A DNA stretch of 64,000 nt from NCBI GenBank assembly GCA_942493335.1, contig OW818693.1:4278001-4342000 (forward strand), written 5' to 3'. Both the position numbers and the translations under genes were made by a program. This document shows, in pieces, positions 53,533-62,889 of this stretch. This DNA is from JAEWSN01 sp942493335 (GTDB lineage Bacteria > Bacillota > Clostridia > DSM-8532). Within the stretch, counting starts at the first letter, position 1. Every line of letters starts with the position of its first letter. Under the pieces are notes generated by a model, which was not told the DNA's origin, did no database searches, and saw only the letters and a program-made list of their open reading frames with translations.

Positions 53533-54672
53533 ATGAAAAAGAAGCGTTTCCTGTCCCTTTTGTCCCTGTTGCTCTGTCTCATCCTGGTCATCGGGCTGGT
53601 CGGATGTTCCTCCACCGCCGGAACTGCCGGAAACGGCGCGAAAAAGGGCGGCACCATCTACGTGCTGGGACCGACGCCGGATCACGGCTGGACGGCCCAG
53701 GCCGGCACCTATGCCGAGGCGAAGGTCGCTGCGATCAAGGCGGAAGGCAAGTACAATGCAGTCTACATGGCCGCTTCCTCCGGCGAGGAGCAGGTGGATC
53801 ATGTACAGACCATCATCGCGAACGGGGATGCCGTCGGCGTCGTGTTCTTCGCCCTTGAAGATTCCGCGAAGGCCGGACAGGAAGCCCTGATTGCGAAAAA
53901 AACCCCGTTCATCTCCTTCGATCGCATCATTGAGGGGCCGGACAAATCCGCGATCCTGAATGCGTCGGGCAACAACTGGCAATGCGGCGCAGGCATTGCT
54001 TACTGGCTTCAGCAGAAGGGCATGGTTCCAGGCGATGTGCTCGTCACCCTCATCGGCGACAACGGAACCGTCTGCTCCCGGCGTCAGGAAGGCTTTGAGC
54101 AGTTCCTGACCGGAAAGCTGGAATACTTCGACAAGGATACCGGCAAAACCTACAAGACCTCCGCCGTCTGGACCCAGGAACAGGTGGACACCCTGACCGC
54201 AAAGTACAAGCAGGTCTGCAACTGGAGCGCGGACGGCGCGTACGGCTATCTGGAACAGAAACTCGGTGAGATCGTATCGGATGCCAAGGCGAAGGGGTCC
54301 CTCTACATCTTTTCGATGGACGATGAGATGACCTTCGGCTTCATGAATCTGCTGGAGGCCAATGCGGTCGATGCCGCCACAAAGAAGGATCTTGCGGACA
54401 TGAAGGTCTACATTTCCGCCATCGGCGGCATGGCGGAGCTTTATGCGGTCATCGGCGGAACCTCGGCCCAGGCGGGAACGGCGAAAACCTATTTTGACGA
54501 TCTGATGAGCGTCTATTTCTCACCGAAAATGTTCGAGAACGTCATCGGCTATATGGAAGACTACCTGGCCGGAAACTGGAAATACAAGATCGGCGAGGGC
54601 AAGTACGAGGACGTCTGGATCGTGGACAAGAACAATGTTTCCAAGTATGAAGGCTTCAAGGGTCACAAGTAG
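53533..54672 (+). CDS. Sugar ABC transporter substrate-binding lipoprotein
   Basis: A 379-residue lipoprotein: lipobox IGLVGCSS (Cys near 24), then a periplasmic-binding-protein type I fold (IYVLGPTPDHGWTAQAGTYAEA, near 40-62; VDHVQTIIANGDAVGVVFFALE). It captures an extracellular sugar for the adjacent ATPase and permease. It has longer insertions than RbsB. The ligand is unknown; an adjacent beta-glycosidase suggests a monosaccharide or disaccharide from plant-type glycans. The start at 53533 has AAAGGAG 8 bases upstream. It is the first gene of a three-gene importer operon. Confidence 0.92.
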   Translation: MKKKRFLSLLSLLLCLILVIGLVGCSSTAGTAGNGAKKGGTIYVLGPTPDHGWTAQAGTYAEAKVAAIKAEGKYNAVYMAASSGEEQVDHVQTIIANGDAVGVVFFALEDSAKAGQEALIAKKTPFISFDRIIEGPDKSAILNASGNNWQCGAGIAYWLQQKGMVPGDVLVTLIGDNGTVCSRRQEGFEQFLTGKLEYFDKDTGKTYKTSAVWTQEQVDTLTAKYKQVCNWSADGAYGYLEQKLGEIVSDAKAKGSLYIFSMDDEMTFGFMNLLEANAVDAATKKDLADMKVYISAIGGMAELYAVIGGTSAQAGTAKTYFDDLMSVYFSPKMFENVIGYMEDYLAGNWKYKIGEGKYEDVWIVDKNNVSKYEGFKGHK

Positions 54673-54780
54673 ACACGGCGATGCAGGGAGGGGTGCGGGC
54701 ACGACAGGGATGTGCCCGCATCCCGTCCCGTTCACCCCTGGCGTACTGCCGAATCCATCCCCTTCCGGAGGATTCACCGA

Positions 54781-56429
54781 TGAATATCCTGGAGATGAAG
54801 AACATATCGAAAGCCTTTGGGGGTACGAAGGCGCTGACCAACGTTCATTTTACCGTGAAAGCAGGAGAAATCCACGCGTTGCTCGGCGAGAACGGCGCCG
54901 GAAAGTCTACGCTGATGAACATCCTGACCGGGGTCATTCCACTGGATTCCGGTGAAATCAGGTTCGACGGCAGGGAGTTCGCAAATCCCACGATCAAGGC
55001 CATGGAACTGGCCGGCATCGCGTTCGTCCATCAGGAAATCAATGTGATCAACGATCTCACTGTCGCCGAAAACATTTTTCTGAATCGGGAGATAACCAAC
55101 CGGATCGGCGTCCTGCTGAAGAAGCGGATGCTGGAGCGGACACGGGCGCTGTTTGACAACCTTGGCGTCGACATCGAGCCGGGTGTCCTGGTATCCACCC
55201 TCAAGACCAGTGAGAAGCAGCTGCTCGAAATCTGCCGCGCCCTGTATGTGGAGGCAAAGCTGCTGATTCTGGACGAGCCGACCACCGCCCTGAGCACGGA
55301 CGAAGTGACCCATCTGTTCGGCATTCTGCGCAGGTTGAAGGAACAGGGGAAATCCTTCATCTTCATTTCGCACAAGATGCCGGAAATTTTCGAGATCGCG
55401 GATCGCTGCACGGTCCTTCGGAACGGGGAGTTTGTTTCATCAGGCCCCATCGCGGAAACAACGCCGCACAGGATTGCTTCGGACATGGTGGGGGAACAGT
55501 ATGTCGACAAGCAGATCTATGAACCCCGTCCTCTCGGCGAACCGTTGATCGAACTTTCCCGTTTTACAGGACTGGGATTCGAGGATGTCACTCTCTCCAT
55601 CCGCAGGGGCGAAGTGTTCGCCTTCACCGGTCTGGCCGGCTGCGGAGCAAGCGAACTGATGCAGACCATGTATGGCGTATCGCCGATTGAAGGCGGCACC
55701 CTGCAGGTTCGCGGAAAGCATCTGCAAGGGAGGATCATCCATTTCATGCGGCATGGCATGGCAATGCTGCCATCGAATCGGAAAGAAAAATCAGTCATTC
55801 CCGATCAATCCATTCTTGAAAACATCTATATTGCCCGGCATACCATGGAACGAGGCAGGCCGTTCATTTCGAAACGGCAGGAAAAGGCTCGTTATGAGAA
55901 GCGCAGGGAAGCGCTTCAGATCAAGGCGCCGGATTGCGACGCGCCGATCCTGTCCCTGTCCGGCGGCAACCAGCAGAAGGTTTTTCTGGCGCGCTGCCTG
56001 GATACGGAAGCGGAAGTGCTGTTGCTGGACAATCCCACGCAGGGGGTCGATGTCGGAGCAAAGGAGGAGATCTATCGAATGATCCTCACCTTTGCCGCCG
56101 AAGGGAAAACCATCCTTCTCAATACGCTTGAGATTCCCGAGATCATGAAGGTTTCCGATCGGTGTGCCGTCTTCTTTGAAGGAAGGATCGTCCGGATATT
56201 CCGTCACGATGAGATCAATGAGCATGACGTGATGCTGTATGCCACGAATGCTTTTGCGGCCGGTGGGAATCATGAAGAGAGCAAGCGTTCCGGCGGGAGC
56301 GGGTTGAAGGGGGATCCCACCGGTGGGAAGGATCCGGAAGGGGACCACACCGGCAGGCGCGTCCTGGAAGGGAATTCTGCCCGTCCTGCCACCGAAAAAG
56401 CGATGCACGCGAAGGAGGACATACGATGA
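54781..56429 (+). CDS. Sugar ABC transporter ATPase, RbsA/MglA type
   Basis: A 549-residue tandem ATPase. NBD1: Walker A GENGAGKST (near 35), Walker B LILDEPTTAL; its signature is degenerate (LKTSEKQLLEICRAL). NBD2: degenerate Walker A (GLAGCGASEL), intact signature LSGGNQQKV, and Walker B LLLDNPTQG, where Asn replaces the usual catalytic Glu. In this family the active site is built from NBD1 Walker A and NBD2 signature, so the Asn lies in the silent site. Beyond the normal end a 50-residue tail contains three 10-residue repeats. GGAGG lies 8 bases before ATG 54781. The last four bases overlap the permease start (ATGA). Confidence 0.93.
56292..56381 (+). repeat. Three 30-bp imperfect repeats encoding a 10-residue tail motif
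   Basis: Units 56292-56321, 56322-56351 and 56352-56381 encode GGSGLKGDPT, GGKDPEGDHT and GRRVLEGNSA at the C-terminal tail of the ATPase. The region is also rich in short palindromes such as TCCCACCGGTGGGA. Confidence 0.75.
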
Positions 56430-57517
56430 ACGGGAAGAACAGCGTAAAAGGACCGGGAACCCTTGTGGCTGCCATATGGCGGCAGTACAGCTTCATTTTC
56501 GTGTTCGCCGTCATCCTCGTCTTCTACTTCTTCACCATATTGGCCAATGGGAACGTATTCAGGTGGGCGCACATCGCCGCCATCCTTTCCAGCCAGAACA
56601 CGGTCATTGTTGGCCTGACGGCGCTCGGCATGGCGCTCGTCATCATCACGGGTCAGATCGACTTGTCGGTCGGTTCCGCACTGGTCCTGTGCACCGGTGT
56701 GACCATCATGGTGTTCAACACCACGGACAATGTGCTGCTGACCCTGCTGGCGGGGATCTGCGCCGGCACCTTGTGCGGTCTGTTCAATGGCATTCTGGTC
56801 GGGTACGCAAAAATGCCGCCTTTCATCGTGACACTGGGCACCATGCTGATTTACCGGTCGTTGACGCTGTCCTTCGTGCGGGAGATCGATCCTGCGATTA
56901 CGGGCTCCTCCAGCAGCCAATTCTCCATGCTCAGCTCGAATCAAAGTTATGATCTGCTGCGTAAAGGATTTGGAACAGGCAGCCTCCCCGGTGTGTCCAT
57001 CCCCTATATCACCTTTGTCTTTGTGGCGACCATGCTGCTGGTGCTGTTCATCTCCAGAAGCACGAAATACGGAAAACGCGTATATGCAGTGGGCAGCAAC
57101 GAAAAGGCGACCCATTTGGCCGGCGTCAATGTACAGCGGATGAAGGTTTCGGTCTTTGTGGTCACCGGGCTGCTTGTAGGGCTTGCAAGTTTTGTCCAGG
57201 CCTGCAAGATCGGCAATGTCACGCCGGCATCGTCGGGAAAAAGCTATGAGATGTACGCCATCGCAGCGGTCGTGCTTGGGGGTGTCAGCATGTCGGGCGG
57301 GCGCGGCAATATCCTGGGTGTTTTCTTTGGCGCGTTGTCCTACACGACGATCAATTTCATCATCGTCAGCGTTCCATCCCTGAGTACGGATATCCAGGAT
57401 ACGTTCCAGGGGCTTGTACTGATTCTGGTCATTCTTGTCCAGACTGTCGGTCCGGTCATCAAGGAGCGTTTCCGTGACATGCGAAACCGGCGTCGCACCT
57501 TGAAGAACGCGGCATGA
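56426..57517 (+). CDS. Sugar ABC transporter permease, RbsC-like
   Basis: A 363-residue polytopic permease of the ribose/xylose/galactose class. It has about ten hydrophobic segments and the family blocks GLTALGMALVIITGQIDLSVGS (about residues 60-81) and GKRVYAVGSNEKATHLAGV (the cytosolic loop), followed by ASSGKSYEMYAIAAVVLGGVSMSGGRG. The start overlaps the ATPase stop by four bases, so translation is coupled. It forms the membrane pore as a homodimer with the RbsA-type ATPase. Confidence 0.94.
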   Translation: MNGKNSVKGPGTLVAAIWRQYSFIFVFAVILVFYFFTILANGNVFRWAHIAAILSSQNTVIVGLTALGMALVIITGQIDLSVGSALVLCTGVTIMVFNTTDNVLLTLLAGICAGTLCGLFNGILVGYAKMPPFIVTLGTMLIYRSLTLSFVREIDPAITGSSSSQFSMLSSNQSYDLLRKGFGTGSLPGVSIPYITFVFVATMLLVLFISRSTKYGKRVYAVGSNEKATHLAGVNVQRMKVSVFVVTGLLVGLASFVQACKIGNVTPASSGKSYEMYAIAAVVLGGVSMSGGRGNILGVFFGALSYTTINFIIVSVPSLSTDIQDTFQGLVLILVILVQTVGPVIKERFRDMRNRRRTLKNAA

Positions 57518-57617
57518 AGCATGATGGTCCGGATGAGGATCATATTGCAGGGAGACAGGAAAGCCACGGAACCTGAGCCGGGATCGCTTCATCCGGGGAA
57601 TGCTTGGCGTTGGGTGG

Positions 57618-57685
57618 TTTGTGACGGGTTTGGCGTCACAAATGTCGGAATCCGACAAATGGCCGCCTTCATGTTGGGTTATAAT
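57618..57685 (+). promoter_or_regulatory. GH3 promoter with two adjacent palindromic operators
   Basis: Palindrome 1 is TTTGTGACG-N7-CGTCACAAA (57618-57642). Palindrome 2 is TGTCGGAATCCGACA (57643-57657). The -10 TATAAT is at 57680-57685; no -35 consensus is present. With a start near 57692, the centres lie about 62 and 42 bp upstream and 20 bp apart, on the same face of the helix. This suggests activator control. Confidence 0.75.
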
Positions 57686-57744
57686 CTGGGGAAAGAGCAG
57701 ACATCCGGATACGGATGCTTTCCTATACATGCAAAGGAGTCAAC

Positions 57745-60531
57745 ATGAACAAGTACAAACTTGACTGGAATGAATATGCGTCCGCCGCCCGACAGGCTGT
57801 TGCGGAAGGGGTTGTCCTGCTGAAGAATGAAGACTGTACGCTGCCGATTCGGGCCGGTGAAACCGTTTCCATTTTTGGCCGTATCCAGTGTCATTATGTG
57901 AAGAGCGGTACAGGCTCCGGTGGCCTGGTCAATGCGAAACATGTCGTGGGCATACCTGAAGGCCTGAAGGCGAACCCGGGCATTACAGTCGATTCGGAGC
58001 TTGAGGAACTTTATGCGGCCTGGGTGGCCGAACACCCCTTTGATCTGGGCAAGGGCTGGGCACAGGAACCCTGGTCGCAGGTGGAAATGCCGCTTGCCGA
58101 GGAAGTGGTGGAAGCGGCATCCAAACGGTCCGACATCGCACTCGTCCTTATCGGACGAACGGCGGGGGAGGACCGGGACAATCACCCGGAGCAGGGCAGT
58201 CTCCTGTTGAGCGATCTCGAGGAGGAAATGATTGCAAAGGTCACCAGGCACTTTGCGCGTGTCGCCGTTGTGCTGAATGTCGGCAATGTCATCGACATGA
58301 AATGGGTGGACAGGCATCGTGTTCCGGCTGTGCTGTACGGCTGGCAGGGGGGCATGGAAGGCGGAAACGGCGTTGCGGATGTCCTGGTCGGGAATGTCAG
58401 CCCCTGCGGGAAACTGAGCGACACCATCACGACGGACATTGCGGACCATCCCTCGACAGCCAATTTCGGCGGGGAACATGAATCCGTCTATGTGGAGGAC
58501 ATTTACGTCGGATACCGCTATTTTGAAACGGTTGCGCAGGAGAAAGTGAAGGTGCCTTTCGGTTTCGGGTTGTCCTATACGACATTCACAACCGAGACCA
58601 CCTCCTTCGAGGCCGATGGAGAAAATATCTTCAGTACGTTCTGCGTTCGAAATACCGGCGAAGTTGCCGGCAAGGAAGTCGTTCAGGTATATGTTTCCGC
58701 ACCGCAGGGGAAACTCGGGAAAGCCGCCCGCAGCCTGGTTGCGTTTGCAAAGACCGGGGTGATTGCGCCCGGCGCCGCGGAAGAGGTGAAGATCACATTC
58801 CCCAGAAGCGAACTCGCGTCCTATGACGATGGCGGAATAACCGGGCACAAGTCCTGTTTTGTCCTGGAAGACGGCGAGTACCGGTTCTTTGCTGGCAGCG
58901 ATGTACGGCAGGCCGCTTTCGCAGGCAATTTCCTGCTTGCAGAAACCGTCGTGGTCCGACAGCTCGAGGAAGCCGCTGCGCCCGTGAAGGCCTTCAAACG
59001 GCTCAAGCCGGTGAATGCCGGCGCGGGATTCGTCATGTCGGAAGAGGAAACGCCGCTGCGAACCGTGGATCTTCCGGCGCGCATCCGGAACAATCTTCCC
59101 GAAACACATGTCTTCACGGGAGACAAGGGGATTCGTCTCGCGGACGTTTTTGACGGGAAGGCGGAACTTGGAGATTTCGTCGCCCAACTCACCGATGAGG
59201 AGCTGGCCTGCATGACCCGCGGGGAAGGCATGTGTTCTCCCAAGGTCACTCCTGGTACGGCGGGTGCATTCGGCGGTGTGACGGACAGCCTGCTTGCATA
59301 TGGAATTCCGGTCGCCTGCTGCGCGGATGGTCCTTCCGGCATCCGGATGGATTGCGGAACAAACGCCTTCGCCATGCCCAACGGAACAGCGCTCGCCTGC
59401 ACCTTCAACACGGTGTTGATCGAGCAACTGTACGGCTTTGCCGGACTGGAGCTTCGGAAGAACCGGGTCGACACCCTTCTGGGCCCGGGCATGAACCTGC
59501 ATCGCAATCCGCTGAACGGCAGAAATTTCGAATACTTTTCCGAAGATCCGTTGCTGACCGGGAAAATGGCCGCCGCACAGCTTCGCGGCATGCATCGGTA
59601 CGGCGTCACCGGTACGGTGAAGCACTTTGCCGCCAACAATCAGGAATTCCACCGGCATGATGTCGATGCCGTCATCTCGGAAAGGGCGTTGCGGGAGCTT
59701 TACCTGAAAGGGTTTGAAATCGCGGTGCGTGAAGGCGGGGCATTCTCCGTCATGTCCTCCTACAATGCGATCAACGGAATCTGGGCCGCCAGCCACTACG
59801 ATCTTCTGACGACGCTCCTTCGCAATGAATGGGGCTTTGATGGCATGGTCATGACGGACTGGTGGGCGAAGATGAACGGAACCGAAGGGGAACCTGGAGT
59901 CCGTGACAACACCGCAGCCATGATCCGAGGCCAGAACGATACCTACATGGTCGTTTCGGATGCGGCTTCCAACAGCAACCGCGACAATACGGCCGAAGGC
60001 CTGAAAGCCGGAAAGGTGACCCGTGCGGAACTCCAGCGCGCCGCATTCAACATTCTGAAGACGATCATGCGATATCCGGTCATGGAGCGATTCCTGGGGA
60101 GAACCTCCGTGGAGGAAAGGGCCGAATGGAAGTTGGAGGAGGAAACCGGTGTCGGTCAACCCCCCTTTGATCTTGTCTATCATGACCTTGGAGACGAGAC
60201 CATCATTGATACGACGGGCATCGACACCACGAAAGGCGCATCCACGCTCGTCGGGTTGAAATTCAAGAAACGCGGCATGTACATGCTCAGCCTGGAAATG
60301 CGGGCAGAAGCGGAAGAACTCGCCCAGATCCCGCTTTCCATTTATGTCGATACCGCACTGGCGAAGACGGTGAGTCTGAAAGGCACGGATCGGGACTGGG
60401 TCCGGGAAGAAATTCCGATCGGGTCGCCCGTGAATTCCGTGGCGTTCCTCCGTCTGTACTTCGGCCAGGGGGGCATGGTGCTGGGAACCCTGCGGATCAC
60501 ATTCCAGCAGGAGTTCGGCTGGAAGCTGTAG
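57745..60531 (+). CDS. Family 3 glycoside hydrolase with inverted domain order (beta-glucosidase-like)
   Basis: A 928-residue cytosolic enzyme. The alpha/beta sandwich domain (about residues 25-260, with VALVLIGRTAGEDRDNHPEQG-like region) and a fibronectin-III-like domain (about 280-390) come first. The TIM barrel with the catalytic nucleophile follows (VMTDWWAKMNG, Asp near 704), with KHFAANNQEFHRHDVDAV near 630. In standard GH3 enzymes the barrel comes first. This permuted order is known from Butyrivibrio- and Ruminococcus-type beta-glucosidases. A short C-terminal beta domain ends the protein. No signal peptide is present, so it cleaves imported sugars. AAAGGAG precedes ATG 57745. A terminator closes the gene at 60627-60666. 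Confidence 0.94.
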   Translation: MNKYKLDWNEYASAARQAVAEGVVLLKNEDCTLPIRAGETVSIFGRIQCHYVKSGTGSGGLVNAKHVVGIPEGLKANPGITVDSELEELYAAWVAEHPFDLGKGWAQEPWSQVEMPLAEEVVEAASKRSDIALVLIGRTAGEDRDNHPEQGSLLLSDLEEEMIAKVTRHFARVAVVLNVGNVIDMKWVDRHRVPAVLYGWQGGMEGGNGVADVLVGNVSPCGKLSDTITTDIADHPSTANFGGEHESVYVEDIYVGYRYFETVAQEKVKVPFGFGLSYTTFTTETTSFEADGENIFSTFCVRNTGEVAGKEVVQVYVSAPQGKLGKAARSLVAFAKTGVIAPGAAEEVKITFPRSELASYDDGGITGHKSCFVLEDGEYRFFAGSDVRQAAFAGNFLLAETVVVRQLEEAAAPVKAFKRLKPVNAGAGFVMSEEETPLRTVDLPARIRNNLPETHVFTGDKGIRLADVFDGKAELGDFVAQLTDEELACMTRGEGMCSPKVTPGTAGAFGGVTDSLLAYGIPVACCADGPSGIRMDCGTNAFAMPNGTALACTFNTVLIEQLYGFAGLELRKNRVDTLLGPGMNLHRNPLNGRNFEYFSEDPLLTGKMAAAQLRGMHRYGVTGTVKHFAANNQEFHRHDVDAVISERALRELYLKGFEIAVREGGAFSVMSSYNAINGIWAASHYDLLTTLLRNEWGFDGMVMTDWWAKMNGTEGEPGVRDNTAAMIRGQNDTYMVVSDAASNSNRDNTAEGLKAGKVTRAELQRAAFNILKTIMRYPVMERFLGRTSVEERAEWKLEEETGVGQPPFDLVYHDLGDETIIDTTGIDTTKGASTLVGLKFKKRGMYMLSLEMRAEAEELAQIPLSIYVDTALAKTVSLKGTDRDWVREEIPIGSPVNSVAFLRLYFGQGGMVLGTLRITFQQEFGWKL

Positions 60532-60626
60532 GACGGCCGGACCTTTTCCTGATGAATGGAACGAAGAGAATCGCGTGTATGCCTTTCGTTCTGCATTTTC
60601 GAGTATAGAGTCCTTTCGTCCATTCC

Positions 60627-60666
60627 AAAGGGAGCACCGGCTTTGATCGGGCTCCCTTTATTTTTT
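60627..60666 (+). terminator. Intrinsic terminator of the GH3 gene
   Basis: AAAGGGAGC (60627-60635) pairs with GCTCCCTTT (60651-60659), followed by ATTTTTT. It lies about 95 bp after the stop codon. Confidence 0.88.
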
Positions 60667-60774
60667 CGGTTTCACCCTACAAATTTTACTCCAGTTTGAA
60701 GCCTGTATGACGATAACTTGCACGTGAATGATTTATCAATTGAGGGAGAATGACGTATTTCTGCCAAGGAGAAC

Positions 60775-60803
60775 TTGACAAAAAGTGCTTGAAAAGTTAT
60801 ACT
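60775..60803 (+). promoter_or_regulatory. Strong sigma-70-type promoter of the oligopeptide importer
   Basis: TTGACA (60775-60780), 17 bp, TATACT (60798-60803); transcription should start near 60810. The leader runs 145 bases to the first gene. Confidence 0.82.
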
Positions 60804-60832
60804 TCCGATAATAAACCGGCACGGGGCGAAGA

Positions 60833-60877
60833 AGTCCGAAGGGTTGGCGTTCTGTCCGACGTTTCGGGCTTTTTTTG
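60833..60877 (+). promoter_or_regulatory. Terminator-like hairpin in the leader of the oligopeptide operon
   Basis: AGTCCGAA (60833-60840) pairs with TTCGGGCT (60863-60870), with GTTGG/CCGAC inside, and the stem is followed by seven T. It lies between promoter and gene, so most transcripts would end as a 65-70 base RNA unless termination is relieved. No known riboswitch class was recognised. The rest of the 60532-60954 gap is otherwise plain. Confidence 0.65.
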
Positions 60878-60954
60878 CAAGAAGGGTTCCGCTGACTAGT
60901 CAAGAGTGACCACTTGCGCAAATCCCCGGCCGGTAATCAGAAGGAGGAAACCTC

Positions 60955-62661
60955 ATGAAGAGAACCAGACAGCTCATGGCCCTCTTGCTCGCACTTGTCA
61001 TGTTGTTTTCGCTGACCGCCTGTGGCGGAAGCGGTACCACGGGCGGACCTGCGGCAAGTTCCGACAGCGCGTCCCCCGAATCCGCATCGGCGTCCGCTTC
61101 CACGGAAGCGACCCAGGCTGCGGCTGCAGACGGCAAAACACTCAATGTGCACTTCGACGTGGAAGTCGCCTCCATGGATCCGCAGATCGCGACCGACGGC
61201 ACATCCTTTGAGGTCATCGCCGCCGTCACCGAAGGTCTTTACTCCATCGACAAGGCTGGCGCATCCATCCCCGCGATGGCCGAATCCGTCGAGAAGAGCG
61301 CGGACGGTTTGAACTACACCTTCAAGCTTCGCGATGCGAAGTGGTCCAACGGAACCCCCGTCACCGCCAACGACTTCGTGTTTGCCTGGAGACGACTGGT
61401 GGATCCGGCCGTTGCAAGCGAATACGCGTTCATCGTTGAAATCGCCGGCATCAAGAACGCTGTCGCGGTCACGAAGGGCGAAATGACAACGGATCAGCTC
61501 GGCGTCACCGCGAAGGACGACAAAACCCTTGTCGTAACCCTCGATACGCCCGTTCCCTTCTTTGACTCCCTCATGGCTTTCCCGTCCTTCCTGCCGGTCA
61601 ATGAAGCCTTCTTCAAAGCCGCAGGCGACAAGTTCGGAACGTCTCCCGAGACGATCCTGGGCAACGGACCGTTCATGATTACCGCGTACGAACCCGCGGC
61701 CACCACCATCACCCTGGTGAAGAGCCCCACCTACTGGGACGCTGCAAAGGTTTCCCTGGGCGGACTCCAGTACCAGGTCATCAAGGATTCCCAGCAGACC
61801 ATGCTTTCCTACCAGAATGGCGACCTGGATGTCGCGGCACTTTCCGGAGAACAGGTCGAACAGTTCCAGGCCGATCCGGAATTCCACAACATCATGGCCG
61901 GTTATCTCTGGTACATTTCCCCGAACCAGAAGGTCAAGGGCATCGAGAACGTGAATCTCCGCAAGGCGCTTGCGCTCTCCTATGACAAGGCCGCCATCGC
62001 GAAGAACATCCTGAAGGATGGCTCCATTGTGGCCGACTTCGCCGTGCCCACGCTGCTCGCAACCGGTCCCGACGGAAAGGATTTCCGTGAAACAACCGGA
62101 ACCTATCTCCCCACAGACAAGGCGAAGGCTTTGGAATACTGGAACAAGGCGAAGACCGAGCTTGGCGTTTCCGAACTCAAGTACACGATGATCGTGGAAG
62201 ACACGGAATCCGCCATCAACGTTGCGCAGTTCATCCAGGCTGAAATCCAGGCCACACTGCCCGGCATGACCATCGAAATCCAGAGCATGCCCAAGAAGAA
62301 CCGTGTGGAACGCATGCAGGCCGGCGAGTTCGAACTCTGCCTGACCCGCTGGGGTCCCGACTATGCCGATCCGATGACTTACCTCGACATGTGGACCACC
62401 AACAGCCCGAACAACTACGGCTTCTGGTCCAACGCCGAGTACGATTCCATCATCCAGGATGCGAAGAAGGGCAAGCTTGCCCTGGATCTCGCCGCCCGCT
62501 GGGAAGCATTGAAAAAGGCTGAAACCATGGTCATGGACGAAGCCGTCATCCTTCCCGTATACCAGAAGGGTGATGCAGTCATGATCAAGGCAAGCGTGGA
62601 AGGCGTGGAATTCCACTCTGTCGGCATCAACCGCATCTTCAAGAACGCCACCAAGAAGTAA
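60955..62661 (+). CDS. Oligopeptide ABC transporter substrate-binding lipoprotein (OppA-like)
   Basis: A 568-residue SBP family 5 lipoprotein. The lipobox LFSLTAC (Cys near 22) is followed by a Ser/Ala-rich linker and the family start LNVHFDVEVASMDPQIATDGT. Conserved motifs are LRDAKWSNGTPVTANDFVFAWRRLVDP (near 124-150) and LRKALALSYDKAAIAKNIL. It captures peptides, or possibly other ligands of this family, for the OppB/OppC pore that follows. AAGGAGG lies 7 bases before the ATG. A stable hairpin in the 228-bp gap to the permease gene likely makes the binding protein more abundant than the permeases. Confidence 0.94.
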   Translation: MKRTRQLMALLLALVMLFSLTACGGSGTTGGPAASSDSASPESASASASTEATQAAAADGKTLNVHFDVEVASMDPQIATDGTSFEVIAAVTEGLYSIDKAGASIPAMAESVEKSADGLNYTFKLRDAKWSNGTPVTANDFVFAWRRLVDPAVASEYAFIVEIAGIKNAVAVTKGEMTTDQLGVTAKDDKTLVVTLDTPVPFFDSLMAFPSFLPVNEAFFKAAGDKFGTSPETILGNGPFMITAYEPAATTITLVKSPTYWDAAKVSLGGLQYQVIKDSQQTMLSYQNGDLDVAALSGEQVEQFQADPEFHNIMAGYLWYISPNQKVKGIENVNLRKALALSYDKAAIAKNILKDGSIVADFAVPTLLATGPDGKDFRETTGTYLPTDKAKALEYWNKAKTELGVSELKYTMIVEDTESAINVAQFIQAEIQATLPGMTIEIQSMPKKNRVERMQAGEFELCLTRWGPDYADPMTYLDMWTTNSPNNYGFWSNAEYDSIIQDAKKGKLALDLAARWEALKKAETMVMDEAVILPVYQKGDAVMIKASVEGVEFHSVGINRIFKNATKK

Positions 62662-62768
62662 TTCCGGTTTTCCGACCGATTCCAGGAACCATCCTGGTTT
62701 CAATGGAATCCGGCTTCTGGATCCGTTGAAACGGAATGTCCCCGAGAAGTGGCATCAGACGCAAGGAA

Positions 62769-62813
62769 CAGTGGCGCTGTCGGAAGTGCAGGACACCGAT
62801 GACAGCGCCACTG
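62769..62813 (+). promoter_or_regulatory. Stable intercistronic hairpin between oppA- and oppB-like genes
   Basis: CAGTGGCGCTGTC (62769-62781) and GACAGCGCCACTG (62801-62813) form a perfect 13-bp stem without a U-tract. Such hairpins protect the upstream message from 3' decay. Confidence 0.7.
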
Positions 62814-62889
62814 CTCGTGAAATATCTCCGCCCCTGCCCACACTTCAGCGTCTTTCAGAAAAGGTCCATGTGACGAGGAGCGTGAATTC

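Noticed and set aside
57679..60183. An 834-codon minus-strand open frame inside the GH3 gene
   Set aside because: Its translation has no domain features and lies opposite an unmistakable GH3 enzyme.
60937..62703. A 588-codon minus-strand open frame opposite the OppA-like gene
   Set aside because: It is a codon-bias shadow of the plus-strand gene.
62769..62813. An intrinsic terminator between the oligopeptide-binding and permease genes
   Set aside because: The stem is strong but has no U-tract; an mRNA-stabilising hairpin is more likely.
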